From NCBI GenBank assembly GCA_022712475.1, contig JALAGK010000408.1:1-16526 (forward strand): a stretch of 16,526 nucleotides of DNA, read 5' to 3'. Numbering within the stretch: the stretch's first letter is position 1; each line of letters starts with the position of its first letter. The translations under genes and the position numbers were made by a program. The stretch is from Enterobacteriaceae bacterium. GTDB taxonomy: Bacteria; Pseudomonadota; Gammaproteobacteria; Enterobacterales; Enterobacteriaceae. This document shows positions 9,401 to 15,900 of this stretch, piece by piece. Below the pieces are notes generated by a model. It was not told the DNA's origin and ran no database searches. It saw nothing but the letters and a program-made list of their open reading frames with translations.

Positions 9401-9832
9401 CTGTGGGCGATACACCAGGTACTGGTCAAATAGATCTGCTACCCGGCTTGCCAACTGAAACAACTTACGGTCATCACTATCTTCAGCCAGATACACACGC
9501 AGGGTTTCAAACTCCGGGTTATCAAGACACTGCGGCAACAGACTCATCAATTTCCAGGTCATGCTGCTTTTACTAAAGGCGCTTTCTTTGGGGATACCCG
9601 GCAGTACACGTACGAACATGTCCCAGATAAAACTTGAAGGCAGCGGAAACTCAACGTTAGCGGCAATACCAAAGCGCTGCGCCAGCGTCATTTGCAGCCA
9701 TTGGGACATGCCCACGCTTTGCACCAGCACCGTTTCTGGCTCAAAGGGATCGTCCAGCGGCTGGCGCTCCACAATGAACTCCATAATTTCTTCCAGCACG
9801 TCCAGCCGGTTGGAGTGATACACCCGCAACAT
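6458..9832 (-). CDS. recC: RecBCD subunit gamma, RecC (Chi recognition)
   Basis: RecC is the scaffold subunit of RecBCD. It holds RecB and RecD, splits the duplex, and reads Chi through inactive helicase- and nuclease-like folds. The protein is 1124 residues from the chosen start (E. coli 1122) and matches the family throughout, for example FPLPSSFIWDMFVRVLPGIPKESAF near the N-terminus, HVCHSPQREVEVLHDRL and GDRSRRDDDRYLFLEAL. Two in-frame ATGs occur, at 9838 and 9832. The AAGAGG ribosome-binding site ends 2 nt before the first and 8 nt before the second, and the second gives the usual N-terminus MLRVYHSN, so I use 9832. It lies 118 bp after ppdC; I see no convincing promoter in that gap. No frameshift or internal stop. 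Confidence 0.97.
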   Translation of the reverse strand: MLRVYHSNRLDVLEEIMEFIVERQPLDDPFEPETVLVQSVGMSQWLQMTLAQRFGIAANVEFPLPSSFIWDMFVRVLPGIPKESAFSKSSMTWKLMSLLPQCLDNPEFETLRVYLAEDSDDRKLFQLASRVADLFDQYLVYRPQWLLRWEAGEQVESLSDVQRWQATLWRELNALTDKLGQPRWHRANLYSRFIHTLEEAETCPPGLPPRIFICGISALPPVYLHALQALGRHIDVHLLFTNPCRYYWGDIKDPAFLARLMSKQRRKHNAERTLALFKENADVPGLFNEAGEQAVGNPLLASWGKLGRDYSFLLSELEHVEDVDVFVDVPEDNLLHRLQGDLLELRDREVAGLTEAEFMRSDNKRLLAPDDRSVAVHVCHSPQREVEVLHDRLLAMLEDDPTLTPRDIIVMVADIDSYSPFIQAVFGSVSDERRLPFAISDRRARQAHPAIQAFISLLGLADSRFISEDVLALLEVPALAARFEIDEEGLRYLRQWVSESGVRWGLDDNNVRDMDLPVTGQHTWRFGLMRMLLGYAMQSDAGEWQDVLPYDESSGLIAALVGHLADLLAELNRWRAELSKPRTLDEWLALCRDMLNAFFLPDADTEAALTLIEQQWQTVISQGLEADYRAAVPLRLLRDELASRLDQERISQRFLAGPVNFCTLMPMRSIPFRVVCLLGMNDGVYPRVLPPLGFDLMSEKPVRGDRSRRDDDRYLFLEALISAQQCLWISYIGRSVQDNSEKFPSVLVEELVNYIAHSHYLAGDEACNSDESAQRVLRHIICEHPRTPFDAARFTPDTEFQSYAREWLPAASEQGEAQPDFIQPLNELPVEEISFEQLQRFWRHPVRAFFQMRLRVNFAQEDAELPDSEPFTLDSLNRFRMNQQLLNTLVHQQDPDALYRRYRAAGELPYGAFGDIWWDAQCDEMRTLAQKVLEERQPGENREINLLLDGVRLTGWLTDIQPDGLLRWRPSLLRVPHGLQLWLEHLVYCTSGGSGHSRLLGRRDGEWHFPALTRVEAEALLSELVKGYRQGLREPLILLPDSGGAWLKTCYDPQTDSILWDEDTQRKARAKLVQTWEGNQTVGGEGQDIWLQRLWRTLDEDYYDAIVREAQRWLLPLFSHQRSV

Positions 9833-9938
9833 AAACATGTCCTCTTAAAACCTGAGATGTCTGGCGACGTTTCTGATAATTGACCCGCACAACGGCTAAG
9901 GTCACAGTCTACATAACCCACTAAAAATTAAGCTTTGC

Positions 9939-9959
9939 GTGCAATAGCCGCTATTTCAC
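9939..9959. repeat. Near-perfect dyad across the ppdC stop codon
   Basis: A 21-bp inverted repeat centred at 9949 has nine of ten symmetric pairs matching (GTG, mismatch, AATAGC, central G, GCTATT, mismatch partner, CAC on the minus strand). It includes the ppdC TAG stop. The potential hairpin has almost no loop unless inner pairs open, and the nearest T-run on the minus strand is about 11 nt further on, so it is not a standard intrinsic terminator. It could be a protein-binding palindrome or chance. Confidence 0.3.
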
Positions 9960-10259
9960 AGGGCAGTGTAAGCGGTTAAGTTGGCCTCGGTCGCCTTGCG
10001 GCCCGGTCAGCGTGACCGAGATGCTGACACATCCGCCCTGCGATGTCTCGCGTCGCGTTATCTGCGCCGGCGCCTGTTGCACAGGCGCAATGTCGCTTTG
10101 CTGCTCAAGCATTCGCCACTGTCTCAGCGTTTGGCTTTGCACGCGTAGTCCATGCGCCAGCGCGCGCTGCCAGTTTGCCAGCCCACTGGACACAATGGCC
10201 AACAGCAAAAGCGCCAGCAATGTTTCCGGCAGACTGAAACCTCGCATTCGGCCATTCAT
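9951..10259 (-). CDS. ppdC: Minor pilin-like protein PpdC (prepilin peptidase-dependent)
   Basis: A small type IV pilin-like protein of 102 residues, the last of four such genes in a row. The N-terminus is a prepilin leader: basic MNGRMRG, then the mature start FSLPETLLALLLLAIV with Phe at +1 and the conserved Glu at +5, followed by a hydrophobic helix. The rest is a short globular domain with two cysteines (GGC and LHC near the C-terminus) that could form a periplasmic disulfide. I chose the ATG at 10259, which forms an ATGA overlap with the ygdB stop and has GGAG 8 nt upstream, rather than a GTG at 10268. A later in-frame ATG at 10247 is also possible. The symbol rests on gene order plus family resemblance. 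It is probably a GspI-like minor pilin (inference). Confidence 0.85.
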   Translation of the reverse strand: MNGRMRGFSLPETLLALLLLAIVSSGLANWQRALAHGLRVQSQTLRQWRMLEQQSDIAPVQQAPAQITRRETSQGGCVSISVTLTGPQGDRGQLNRLHCPVK

Positions 10260-10657
10260 GGTACACACTCCGCCATTGTCGCCAACGGGCAGAAATCACT
10301 CCAGCTGTGCGGGCTTAACACCACCTTTCCCTCGCGCAATGTGGCACGCTGCCAGACGCGTAACAGGCCCGTTTCGTCCTGACCCAGCAGCAGCAACCCA
10401 CCCTCCAGTTGACGCAGGCAAGCCTGACCGCTCCCCATAGACCGGCACTGCCAGTGTGACCGCGGCTGCCAGCGCTGCATCGTGCCCCACGCCAGCGCGC
10501 TATGCGCCTCAGCAGTGGCACGTATACGGCGAATTTCACTTGCAACCGTGGGCATACGCCGTTCAAAAAGTTGGCCCAATCCGCTCAATAACAGCGTACC
10601 TGACAGAATCAGCACCATGATAGCCGCGAGCGTCGCGCCTCCGCGTTGATGTTTCAC
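10256..10657 (-). CDS. ygdB: YgdB, pilin-operon protein (DUF2509 type)
   Basis: A protein of 133 residues (E. coli about 135) in the third position of the pilin-like operon. It has a short basic start MKHQRG, then a hydrophobic segment (GATLAAIMVLILSGTLLL). The residue expected to be Glu at mature +5 is Ala, so it lacks the hallmark of ordinary prepilins. Conserved features include SALAWGTMQRWQ in the middle, the cysteine pair in HWQC and QAC, and WSDFCPL near the C-terminus. It starts with GTG at 10657, overlapping the ppdB stop as GTGA, with a weak ribosome-binding site, so translation probably depends on coupling. By analogy with type II secretion GspK and type IV PilX, it may sit at the pilus tip; that is inference. 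Confidence 0.87.
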   Translation of the reverse strand: MKHQRGGATLAAIMVLILSGTLLLSGLGQLFERRMPTVASEIRRIRATAEAHSALAWGTMQRWQPRSHWQCRSMGSGQACLRQLEGGLLLLGQDETGLLRVWQRATLREGKVVLSPHSWSDFCPLATMAECVP

Positions 10658-11184
10658 AGATTAAATCCGCTGACGCTGTGCACCTGTTCCTGTACCCTGC
10701 CCGGCGCATTCAATGCCAGTGCACGCAGCGTAATAGTCAGACGCGGTGCAAATATCCCCCGGTCTTCTCGCCTGACCTGAAACTGGGCAACCTCCAGGCT
10801 GCCCGGATCGGTCATTCTCTCCCAGCCCACGCCGTCACAGTTTACGCTACCGCTAAAGGTCTCCAGCGCCCCGTTTTTAAGTCGAAAGCCCACCTGCTCA
10901 GTCCCGGTACCGGGAGCCAACTCACGGGAAATGATGACGCAACGCCCATCATCCAACAACCTGAGGCCCTCCAGCGTGCATTCACTACGACAGTAACCGG
11001 CACGCTGTAGCGTTTTACCCACAGTAAATACCAGCCGCCACAATTCGGCCTCGAGGTTCTGCGCTTGCGTTTCGCGCAACGTCGCGAGCTGTATCCCCGG
11101 CAGCAGGCGGCTGCCCGCCAGCAATATTACACTGCCAATCGCTACAGCCAGCAGCGCTTCAGGCAAGGTAAAGCCGCGTGTCAC
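10654..11184 (-). CDS. ppdB: Minor pilin-like protein PpdB (prepilin peptidase-dependent)
   Basis: A type IV pilin-like protein of the GspJ/PilW size class. From the GTG at 11184 it has 176 residues. This start leaves the leader VTRG, then FTLPEALLAVAIGSVILLAG with Phe +1 and Glu +5. It forms a GTGA overlap with the ppdA stop, and CAGGG lies 5 nt upstream. A longer frame reaches 11250 but would overlap ppdA by about 70 bp and place a non-pilin extension before the leader. Family landmarks are VFTVGKTLQRAGYC, the cysteines in YCRSEC, GRC and NCDGVGW, and the C-terminus SVSGFNL. Compared with the E. coli protein as I recall it, a loop after CVII is shorter by about ten residues. The protein is presumably processed by a prepilin peptidase encoded elsewhere. 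Confidence 0.87.
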   Translation of the reverse strand: MTRGFTLPEALLAVAIGSVILLAGSRLLPGIQLATLRETQAQNLEAELWRLVFTVGKTLQRAGYCRSECTLEGLRLLDDGRCVIISRELAPGTGTEQVGFRLKNGALETFSGSVNCDGVGWERMTDPGSLEVAQFQVRREDRGIFAPRLTITLRALALNAPGRVQEQVHSVSGFNL

Positions 11185-11651
11185 TGGCACCCTGACAAGC
11201 CTGGCTGGCACAAACGAATACGTCCCCACACAGATATAACGGCCCGCCAACGCCCGCTCGGGTTCTCAAGCGTAATTCGCCCCGGCCTCGCGGTATTGCG
11301 CAAACCAAAGAACGTCAGACCGGTTGTGATTTCCGTAAGCGAAATGTCCGGCCATTGAGGCTGCCACACACCCCGCTCACCTTCACGGCAGGCATTTGAC
11401 GGCGGTACATTCCCGCTCAGACACCAGCGGGAGCCATCACGGACCAGCGTAATCGTGCTGTCACGGTTAAAGGCATTCGCTTCATCGCGCTGCTGCTGCA
11501 ACCACGCCAGCAGCAGGCGCGAGCTTTGCACCAGGCGCTGATGTTGCTGCCACTGCTGCCAGCCGTGCAACCCGGCACCGCAGAGCGCCAGCACAATCGC
11601 CATAACCATAATGAGCTCCATAAGGCTGTAGCCTCGCTGTTTATTCGTCAT
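11181..11651 (-). CDS. ppdA: Minor pilin-like protein PpdA (prepilin peptidase-dependent)
   Basis: The first gene of the four-gene pilin-like set, 156 residues from the ATG at 11651, the same length as E. coli PpdA. The leader is MTNKQRG, followed by YSLMELIMVMAIVLALCGAGL with aromatic +1 and Glu +5, then the family-typical WQQWQQHQRL. The C-terminal domain has SRWCLSG with a second Cys shortly after, FFGLRNTARPG, and VWGRIRLCQPG with a final Cys two residues from the end, suggesting disulfides made in the periplasm. A GTG at 11669 would add six residues but spoils the leader and has no ribosome-binding site. The ATG also has a poor ribosome-binding site. It follows thyA after a terminator, yet I could not find a convincing promoter in the gap. 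Probably GspH-like (inference). Confidence 0.87.
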   Translation of the reverse strand: MTNKQRGYSLMELIMVMAIVLALCGAGLHGWQQWQQHQRLVQSSRLLLAWLQQQRDEANAFNRDSTITLVRDGSRWCLSGNVPPSNACREGERGVWQPQWPDISLTEITTGLTFFGLRNTARPGRITLENPSGRWRAVISVWGRIRLCQPGLSGCQ

Positions 11652-11767
11652 GGCAACAGTGTGGCGCACTGGCGCGCGCGTTCCAGCAGAGAAAAAGAGG
11701 ATTACGAGGCGCTATCGAAGAAATCCATAGCGGTTGCAGCCTGTTGCAAAAATGACGGAAGCAGCAA

Positions 11768-11796
11768 CGAAAAACGGCACCCGAAGGTGCCGTTAG
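11768..11796 (-). terminator. Intrinsic terminator after thyA
   Basis: The minus-strand RNA forms a perfect 9-bp stem (AACGGCACC with GGTGCCGTT) closed by the very stable UUCG tetraloop at 11782-11785. The stem ends in, and runs on into, a five-U tract (11774-11770). It starts about 10 nt after the thyA stop codon. The plus-strand reading has no U-tract, so it acts in one direction. It should separate lgt-thyA from the ppd genes. Confidence 0.9.
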
Positions 11797-11804
11797 CGAA
11801 AAGC

Positions 11805-12599
11805 TTAAATGGCAACAGGCGCTTTGATAGCCGGATGCGGATCGTAGCCTTCAATCTCGAAGTCTTCGAAGCGGTAATCAAACAACGACGCCGGTTTGCG
11901 TTTAATCACCAGCTTCGGCAGCGGGCGCGGCTCGCGGGTCAACTGAAGATGGGTCTGCTCCAGGTGGTTGCTGTACAGGTGCGTATCGCCCCCGGTCCAG
12001 ACAAAATCCCCAACTTCCAGATCACACTGCTGCGCCATCATGTGTACCAGTAATGCATAGCTGGCAATGTTAAACGGCAATCCCAGAAAAACATCGCAGG
12101 AGCGCTGGTAAAGCTGGCAAGACAAACGCCCGTCCGCCACGTAAAACTGAAAGAATGCGTGGCACGGCGCCAGCGCCATCTGGTCCAGCTCACCCACGTT
12201 CCACGCTGAGACAATAATACGGCGCGAATCCGGATCGCTTTTTAGCTGCTCCAGCACCTTCGCAATCTGGTCAATGTGCTTACCGTCTGGCGCGCCCCAG
12301 GAGCGCCACTGTTTGCCATACACCGGTCCGAGGTCACCGTTTTCATCCGCCCACTCGTCCCAGATAGTGACGTTATTTTCACGCAGGTAAGCAATGTTCG
12401 TGTCGCCTTTGAGGAACCACAGCAGTTCATGAATGATCGAGCGCAGATGGCAGCGTTTGGTGGTTACCAGCGGAAATCCATCGCGTAAATTAAAACGCAT
12501 CTGGTGACCAAAGATGGATAAGGTACCGGTACCTGTGCGGTCATCTTTCGGCGTTCCCTCGGCCAGTACTTTAGCCATTAAATCAAGGTACTGTTTCAT
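11805..12599 (-). CDS. thyA: Thymidylate synthase
   Basis: ThyA converts dUMP to dTMP using methylene-tetrahydrofolate, in the cytoplasm, as a dimer. The 264-residue length equals E. coli ThyA. The key residues are all present: Arg21, Glu58, Trp80, catalytic Cys146 in [10 protein letters not shown], Arg166-Ser167 and Asp169 in YQRSCDVF, Asn177, and His207 and Tyr209 in THLYSN. The C-terminus is APVAI, whose last residues close over the active site in this family. It lies 7 bp after lgt; its GAGG ribosome-binding site overlaps the lgt TGA stop, so expression is probably tied to lgt translation and transcription. A strong terminator follows. Confidence 0.99.
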   Translation of the reverse strand: MKQYLDLMAKVLAEGTPKDDRTGTGTLSIFGHQMRFNLRDGFPLVTTKRCHLRSIIHELLWFLKGDTNIAYLRENNVTIWDEWADENGDLGPVYGKQWRSWGAPDGKHIDQIAKVLEQLKSDPDSRRIIVSAWNVGELDQMALAPCHAFFQFYVADGRLSCQLYQRSCDVFLGLPFNIASYALLVHMMAQQCDLEVGDFVWTGGDTHLYSNHLEQTHLQLTREPRPLPKLVIKRKPASLFDYRFEDFEIEGYDPHPAIKAPVAI

Positions 12600-12606
12600 T
12601 ACTTCC

Positions 12607-13479
12607 TCACGAAATCTGCGGCTTAGGATGGCGATACGCCCAGACCATCATGGCAACGCCGGCCACAATCATCGGTACGGAGAGTATTTGCCCCATGCTG
12701 ATGTACTGCACCCAGGTGCCGGTGAACTGCGCGTCCGGCTGGCGGAAAAACTCAACAATGATGCGAAACGCACCGTAGCCAATCAGGAACAGGCCCGATA
12801 CCGCACCGGTTGGACGCGGCTTGCGAATAAAGAGATTGAGGATAATAAACAGCACAATCCCTTCGAGCACCATTTCATAGATCTGGGACATGTGACGCGG
12901 AAGCGAGCCATAGGTGTCGAACAGCGATTGCCACTGAGGATGTGTTTGCAACAGAGCCAAATCTTCGGTGCGCGAGTTAGGAAACAGCATGGTGAAGCGA
13001 AAATCCGGGTCAACACGCCCCCAAAGCTCGCCGTTAATAAAGTTACCCAAACGTCCGGCACCAAGGCCAAAAGGAATAAGCGGCGCGATAAAGTCAGAAA
13101 CCTGAAAGAAGGTACGTTTGGTACGGTGTGCAAAGATAAGCATGACGCAGATAACGCCAATCAGACCGCCGTGGAATGACATACCGCCATCCCAGACCCG
13201 GAACAGATACAGCGGGTCGTCCATGAAAAGCGGGAAGTTATAAAACAGCACATAACCAATACGGCCCCCCAGAAACACACCCAGGAAGCCTGCATAGAGC
13301 AGGTTTTCTACTTCGTTTTTGGTCCAGCCACTGCCCGGACGGTTGGCACGGCGCGTGGCAAGCCACATAGCAAAAACGAAACCCACCAGGTACATCAGCC
13401 CGTACCAGTGAAGTGAAACCGGGCCGATTGAAAAAATCACCGGATCAAAGTCGGGAAAACGCAGATAGCCACTGTTCAT
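12607..13479 (-). CDS. lgt: Phosphatidylglycerol-prolipoprotein diacylglyceryl transferase
   Basis: Lgt is the inner-membrane enzyme that transfers diacylglycerol from phosphatidylglycerol to the lipobox cysteine of prolipoproteins, the first step of lipoprotein maturation. It has 290 residues (E. coli 291) with several hydrophobic segments, consistent with the seven-helix topology of the family. The essential residues are present: Tyr26, His103 in MSFHGGLIG, Arg143 and Asn146 in the signature [14 protein letters not shown], and Arg239 in [14 protein letters not shown]. The ATG at 13479 has only a weak GGTG ribosome-binding site 4 nt upstream. It overlaps the stop of a short upstream frame as ATGA, which may matter for its translation. 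thyA follows 7 bp downstream. Confidence 0.98.
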   Translation of the reverse strand: MNSGYLRFPDFDPVIFSIGPVSLHWYGLMYLVGFVFAMWLATRRANRPGSGWTKNEVENLLYAGFLGVFLGGRIGYVLFYNFPLFMDDPLYLFRVWDGGMSFHGGLIGVICVMLIFAHRTKRTFFQVSDFIAPLIPFGLGAGRLGNFINGELWGRVDPDFRFTMLFPNSRTEDLALLQTHPQWQSLFDTYGSLPRHMSQIYEMVLEGIVLFIILNLFIRKPRPTGAVSGLFLIGYGAFRIIVEFFRQPDAQFTGTWVQYISMGQILSVPMIVAGVAMMVWAYRHPKPQIS

Positions 13480-13496
13480 CTGTCACCATAAAGCAT
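13476..13496 (-). CDS. Possible six-codon leader ORF upstream of lgt
   Basis: An ATG at 13496 opens a frame encoding MLYGDR, whose TGA stop overlaps the lgt ATG in an ATGA arrangement. A GGGG ribosome-binding-site-like run (13505-13502) lies 5 nt before it, better than the site in front of lgt. The last sense codon is the rare arginine codon AGA. The same frame is open upstream across the whole intergenic region into the 3' end of ptsP, so a longer product cannot be excluded. It could be translated and couple to lgt, or be chance. Not recognised as a known gene. Confidence 0.3.
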   Translation of the reverse strand: MLYGDR

Positions 13497-13502
13497 TGTT
13501 AC

Positions 13503-13523
13503 CCCGCCGGGAGAGCCGACGGG
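13503..13523 (-). other. Hairpin in the lgt leader
   Basis: The leader RNA can form an 8-bp stem (CCCGTCGG with CCGGCGGG, one G-U pair) around the loop CUCUC, about 23 nt upstream of the lgt start. No U-run follows, so it is not a terminator. Its 3' arm includes part of the GGGG run that could serve as ribosome-binding site for the short leader ORF. A weaker 5-bp hairpin (GGCGT with ACGCC, 13522-13539) lies just upstream and shares its edge. Confidence 0.4.
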
Positions 13524-13564
13524 CGTTACGCTGCACGCCTGAGGGCGCGCTCCCAAAGCAGCGG

Positions 13565-13573
13565 ATAATAGCA
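13565..13573 (-). promoter_or_regulatory. Candidate extended -10 promoter for lgt-thyA
   Basis: Minus-strand TGCTATTAT fits the TGn extended -10 element with a TATTAT core (5 of 6 matches to TATAAT). No good -35 box is found at 16-18 bp, which extended -10 promoters can tolerate. It would start transcription near 13558, giving a leader of about 80 nt for lgt. No terminator is evident between ptsP and this site, so readthrough from ptsP may also supply lgt. Confidence 0.42.
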
Positions 13574-13641
13574 CAAAGCACGTCAGTGAGGCGGGTGCGA
13601 AGATGTAAAAGAAATGTAATTGCAAGGTGTGAAACGTCTGC

Positions 13642-15888
13642 CTAGCGCCCGCCGCGGATAAGTCCACCCATACCGCGCCGCTCCATAAATGCAGCCACCT
13701 GATGACGCACTTCTGCTGACATCTGCAATTGCAGACAACGCTGTGCCAGGTCGCAGGCATCAGCATAATCAATATGGCGCAGCAGATATTTTACGCGCGC
13801 AACCGAGCGCCCGTTCATGGAGAGATGGCGATATCCCATGCCGGTCAACAGTGCCACACACATCGGATCGCCTGCCATTTCGCCGCACAGTCCCAGTTCA
13901 ATATCCAGTGCCGTCGCCGTCTGGGCAATCGCGTGCAACGCACGCAGCATGGCAGGATGCAGGCAGTCATACAGCCCTGCGACACGCGTGTTGTTTCTGT
14001 CGACCGCCAGCAGATACTGAGTCAAATCGTTAGAACCAACCGAGATAAAATCCACACGCCCTTTGAGCTGTGGGAGCATAAAGATCATCGACGGCACTTC
14101 GATCATCACGCCAATACGCGGCAATGGGATAGCATATCCCAACTCCTCCTCAACTTCCTGACGGGCCCTGTCGATAAGACGGCGCGCTTCGTCCACTTCA
14201 TCAAGGCTGGTTATCATCGGCAGCAGGATACCGAGATTGCCGGTCGCGGCATTAGCACGCAGCATTGCGCGTACCTGGATAAGAAAGATCTCCGGCTGAT
14301 CGAGCGTAATACGAATGCCGCGCCAGCCGAGGCAGGGATTTTCTTCACTTATTGGCATGTAGGGTAGCTGTTTGTCAGCGCCCACATCAAGCGTACGCAG
14401 CGTTACCGGCTTGTCATGGAACATCTGCAACATGCCCTGGTACTGCGCCACCTGCTCTTCTTCCGACGGGAAACCGCTTTGCAGCATAAACGGGATTTCG
14501 GTGCGGTACAGGCCAATACCGTCAATGTATTCCCCGAGCTTTTGCTCATGCTCCGGGCTAAGGCCCGCGTTAAGCAGTACCTGTATACGCTCACCGCTTT
14601 TAAGCTGCGCAGGTTGCTCGGCTTCGCCTTCTGCCAGTTTGCTAAGCGCATCTTCTTCGTTAATCAACCGCTGGTATTCAGCAAGCAACACCGCTTCAGG
14701 GTCAACCAGCACCTCGCCGCGGTAGCCATCCACTATCAGCATGCGCCCCTGCAACATTGCAGGCTGAATATCGGCACCCATCACGGTGGGAATACCCATC
14801 GCACGTACCATGATTGCCGCGTGCGAGTTGGCCGCACCATCACGCACCACCACGCCCGCTAGTCTGTCGGGCGGCAGCTCCGCAAGGGTTGTCGCTGAGA
14901 GTTCGTCGGCAACCAGCACAAAGCGATGTGGCCAGCTATTGGGGCTGAGAATAGTGTCGTCGAGGTGAAACAACAGGCGCTGACCCAGCGCACGCAGATC
15001 GCCGGCGCGTTCTTTGAGATAGCCATCGCTAAGCGCGGCAAACTGAGCGGCAAATTTCTCAATGACTTTTTTGACTGCCCACTCAGCCACACAGCCCTTA
15101 TCAACTTCAGCATATAGCTCGCGACGCAGGCGAGCGTCCATCAACAGATGCGAATAAAGGTCAAAAATCGCCGCCGTCTCTTTTTGCGCGCCAGCGGCAA
15201 AACGCTTACTAAAACGCCGAAATTCTCCTGCGGCCTCCTCCAGCGCCGTCGCCAGGCGCTCACGTTCAAGCGCCGTGTTCAGCGTTGAGGCCTCAGTGAC
15301 CTGCTCCATGAGCGGAAGCGTTGCGTCCATCCAGCCTTCGGCCACCGCCACACCCGGCGCTGCAGCCAGCGCACGAATGCGGGTTTGCCGGTATTGGCCA
15401 AATAGCGCTGTCAGCTGGGACTGAGACAGAATAGCCGCCATCTGAGTTGCCAGCGTAACCAGGAAAGACTCTTCACTTTCATCAAACTGACGCAGTTGAC
15501 GCTGCTGAACCACCAATACGCCGAGCAACTGGCGACGCTGAATAATCGGCACGCCCAGGAAAGAGCGGAAATGATCTTCTTTAACGGCGGGAATGTATTT
15601 GAAGCTGGGATGTTTTTGCGCGTCGGCGAGATTTATCGGTGCTGCCAGTCGCCCAACCAGGCCAACCAGCCCTTCATCAAAGGCAAGCGTGACCGTACGG
15701 TTGCGCGGTTTTTTAAGACCACGGGTCGCCATCAGGTAATAGCAACACCGCTCATGGTCGGCAAGGTAAACAGAACAAACCTCGGTATCCATGGCCTGGC
15801 AGATGTCATCAACCAGAATACGCAGCGCCTCATTCAGGCGCGGCGCACTGGCAACCTTTTCGACAATTTCTCGCAGCAGGGTGAGCAT
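13642..15888 (-). CDS. ptsP: Enzyme I-Ntr, PEP-protein phosphotransferase of the nitrogen PTS
   Basis: PtsP takes phosphate from PEP onto a histidine and passes it to NPr (PtsO) and then EIIA-Ntr (PtsN), a regulatory rather than sugar-transporting chain. It has 748 residues, the E. coli length. Residues 1 to about 165 form a GAF domain, absent from sugar-PTS enzyme I and known as a nitrogen-metabolite sensor. The phosphorylated histidine is His356 in GAANSHAAIMVRAMGIPTVMG. The C-terminal PEP-binding barrel shows RTLDVGADK (Arg498), the signature FISVGSNDLTQYLLAVDRNN (near 614-633), and LGLCGEMAGDP with catalytic Cys668. It starts 12 bp after rppH; no ribosome-binding site at good distance is visible (a GAGG lies about 16 nt away), so coupling to rppH translation is likely. 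Confidence 0.98.
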   Translation of the reverse strand: MLTLLREIVEKVASAPRLNEALRILVDDICQAMDTEVCSVYLADHERCCYYLMATRGLKKPRNRTVTLAFDEGLVGLVGRLAAPINLADAQKHPSFKYIPAVKEDHFRSFLGVPIIQRRQLLGVLVVQQRQLRQFDESEESFLVTLATQMAAILSQSQLTALFGQYRQTRIRALAAAPGVAVAEGWMDATLPLMEQVTEASTLNTALERERLATALEEAAGEFRRFSKRFAAGAQKETAAIFDLYSHLLMDARLRRELYAEVDKGCVAEWAVKKVIEKFAAQFAALSDGYLKERAGDLRALGQRLLFHLDDTILSPNSWPHRFVLVADELSATTLAELPPDRLAGVVVRDGAANSHAAIMVRAMGIPTVMGADIQPAMLQGRMLIVDGYRGEVLVDPEAVLLAEYQRLINEEDALSKLAEGEAEQPAQLKSGERIQVLLNAGLSPEHEQKLGEYIDGIGLYRTEIPFMLQSGFPSEEEQVAQYQGMLQMFHDKPVTLRTLDVGADKQLPYMPISEENPCLGWRGIRITLDQPEIFLIQVRAMLRANAATGNLGILLPMITSLDEVDEARRLIDRARQEVEEELGYAIPLPRIGVMIEVPSMIFMLPQLKGRVDFISVGSNDLTQYLLAVDRNNTRVAGLYDCLHPAMLRALHAIAQTATALDIELGLCGEMAGDPMCVALLTGMGYRHLSMNGRSVARVKYLLRHIDYADACDLAQRCLQLQMSAEVRHQVAAFMERRGMGGLIRGGR

Positions 15889-15900
15889 ATTACGCGTGAC

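Noticed and set aside
9840..9938. Sigma-70 promoter for recC in the ppdC-recC gap
   Set aside because: TTGCAC near the ppdC end and TTATGT or AATTAT further on do not pair at acceptable spacing; nothing could be called with confidence.
11185..11250. Extended N-terminus for PpdB from 11250
   Set aside because: It would put 22 non-pilin residues before the leader and overlap ppdA by about 70 bp; the GTG at 11184 gives a normal leader, a 4-nt overlap and a better-placed ribosome-binding site.
12514..13179. Plus-strand frame of 221 codons across the thyA-lgt junction
   Set aside because: It is antisense to two certain genes, rich in the His, Gln and Arg residues typical of reverse frames, and has no family resemblance.
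13503..13539. Intrinsic terminator between ptsP and lgt
   Set aside because: Hairpins are present but no U-tract follows either on the minus strand.
13729..14367. Plus-strand frame of 212 codons opposite ptsP
   Set aside because: It is antisense to the conserved PEP-binding domain of ptsP with no recognisable motif or ribosome-binding site.
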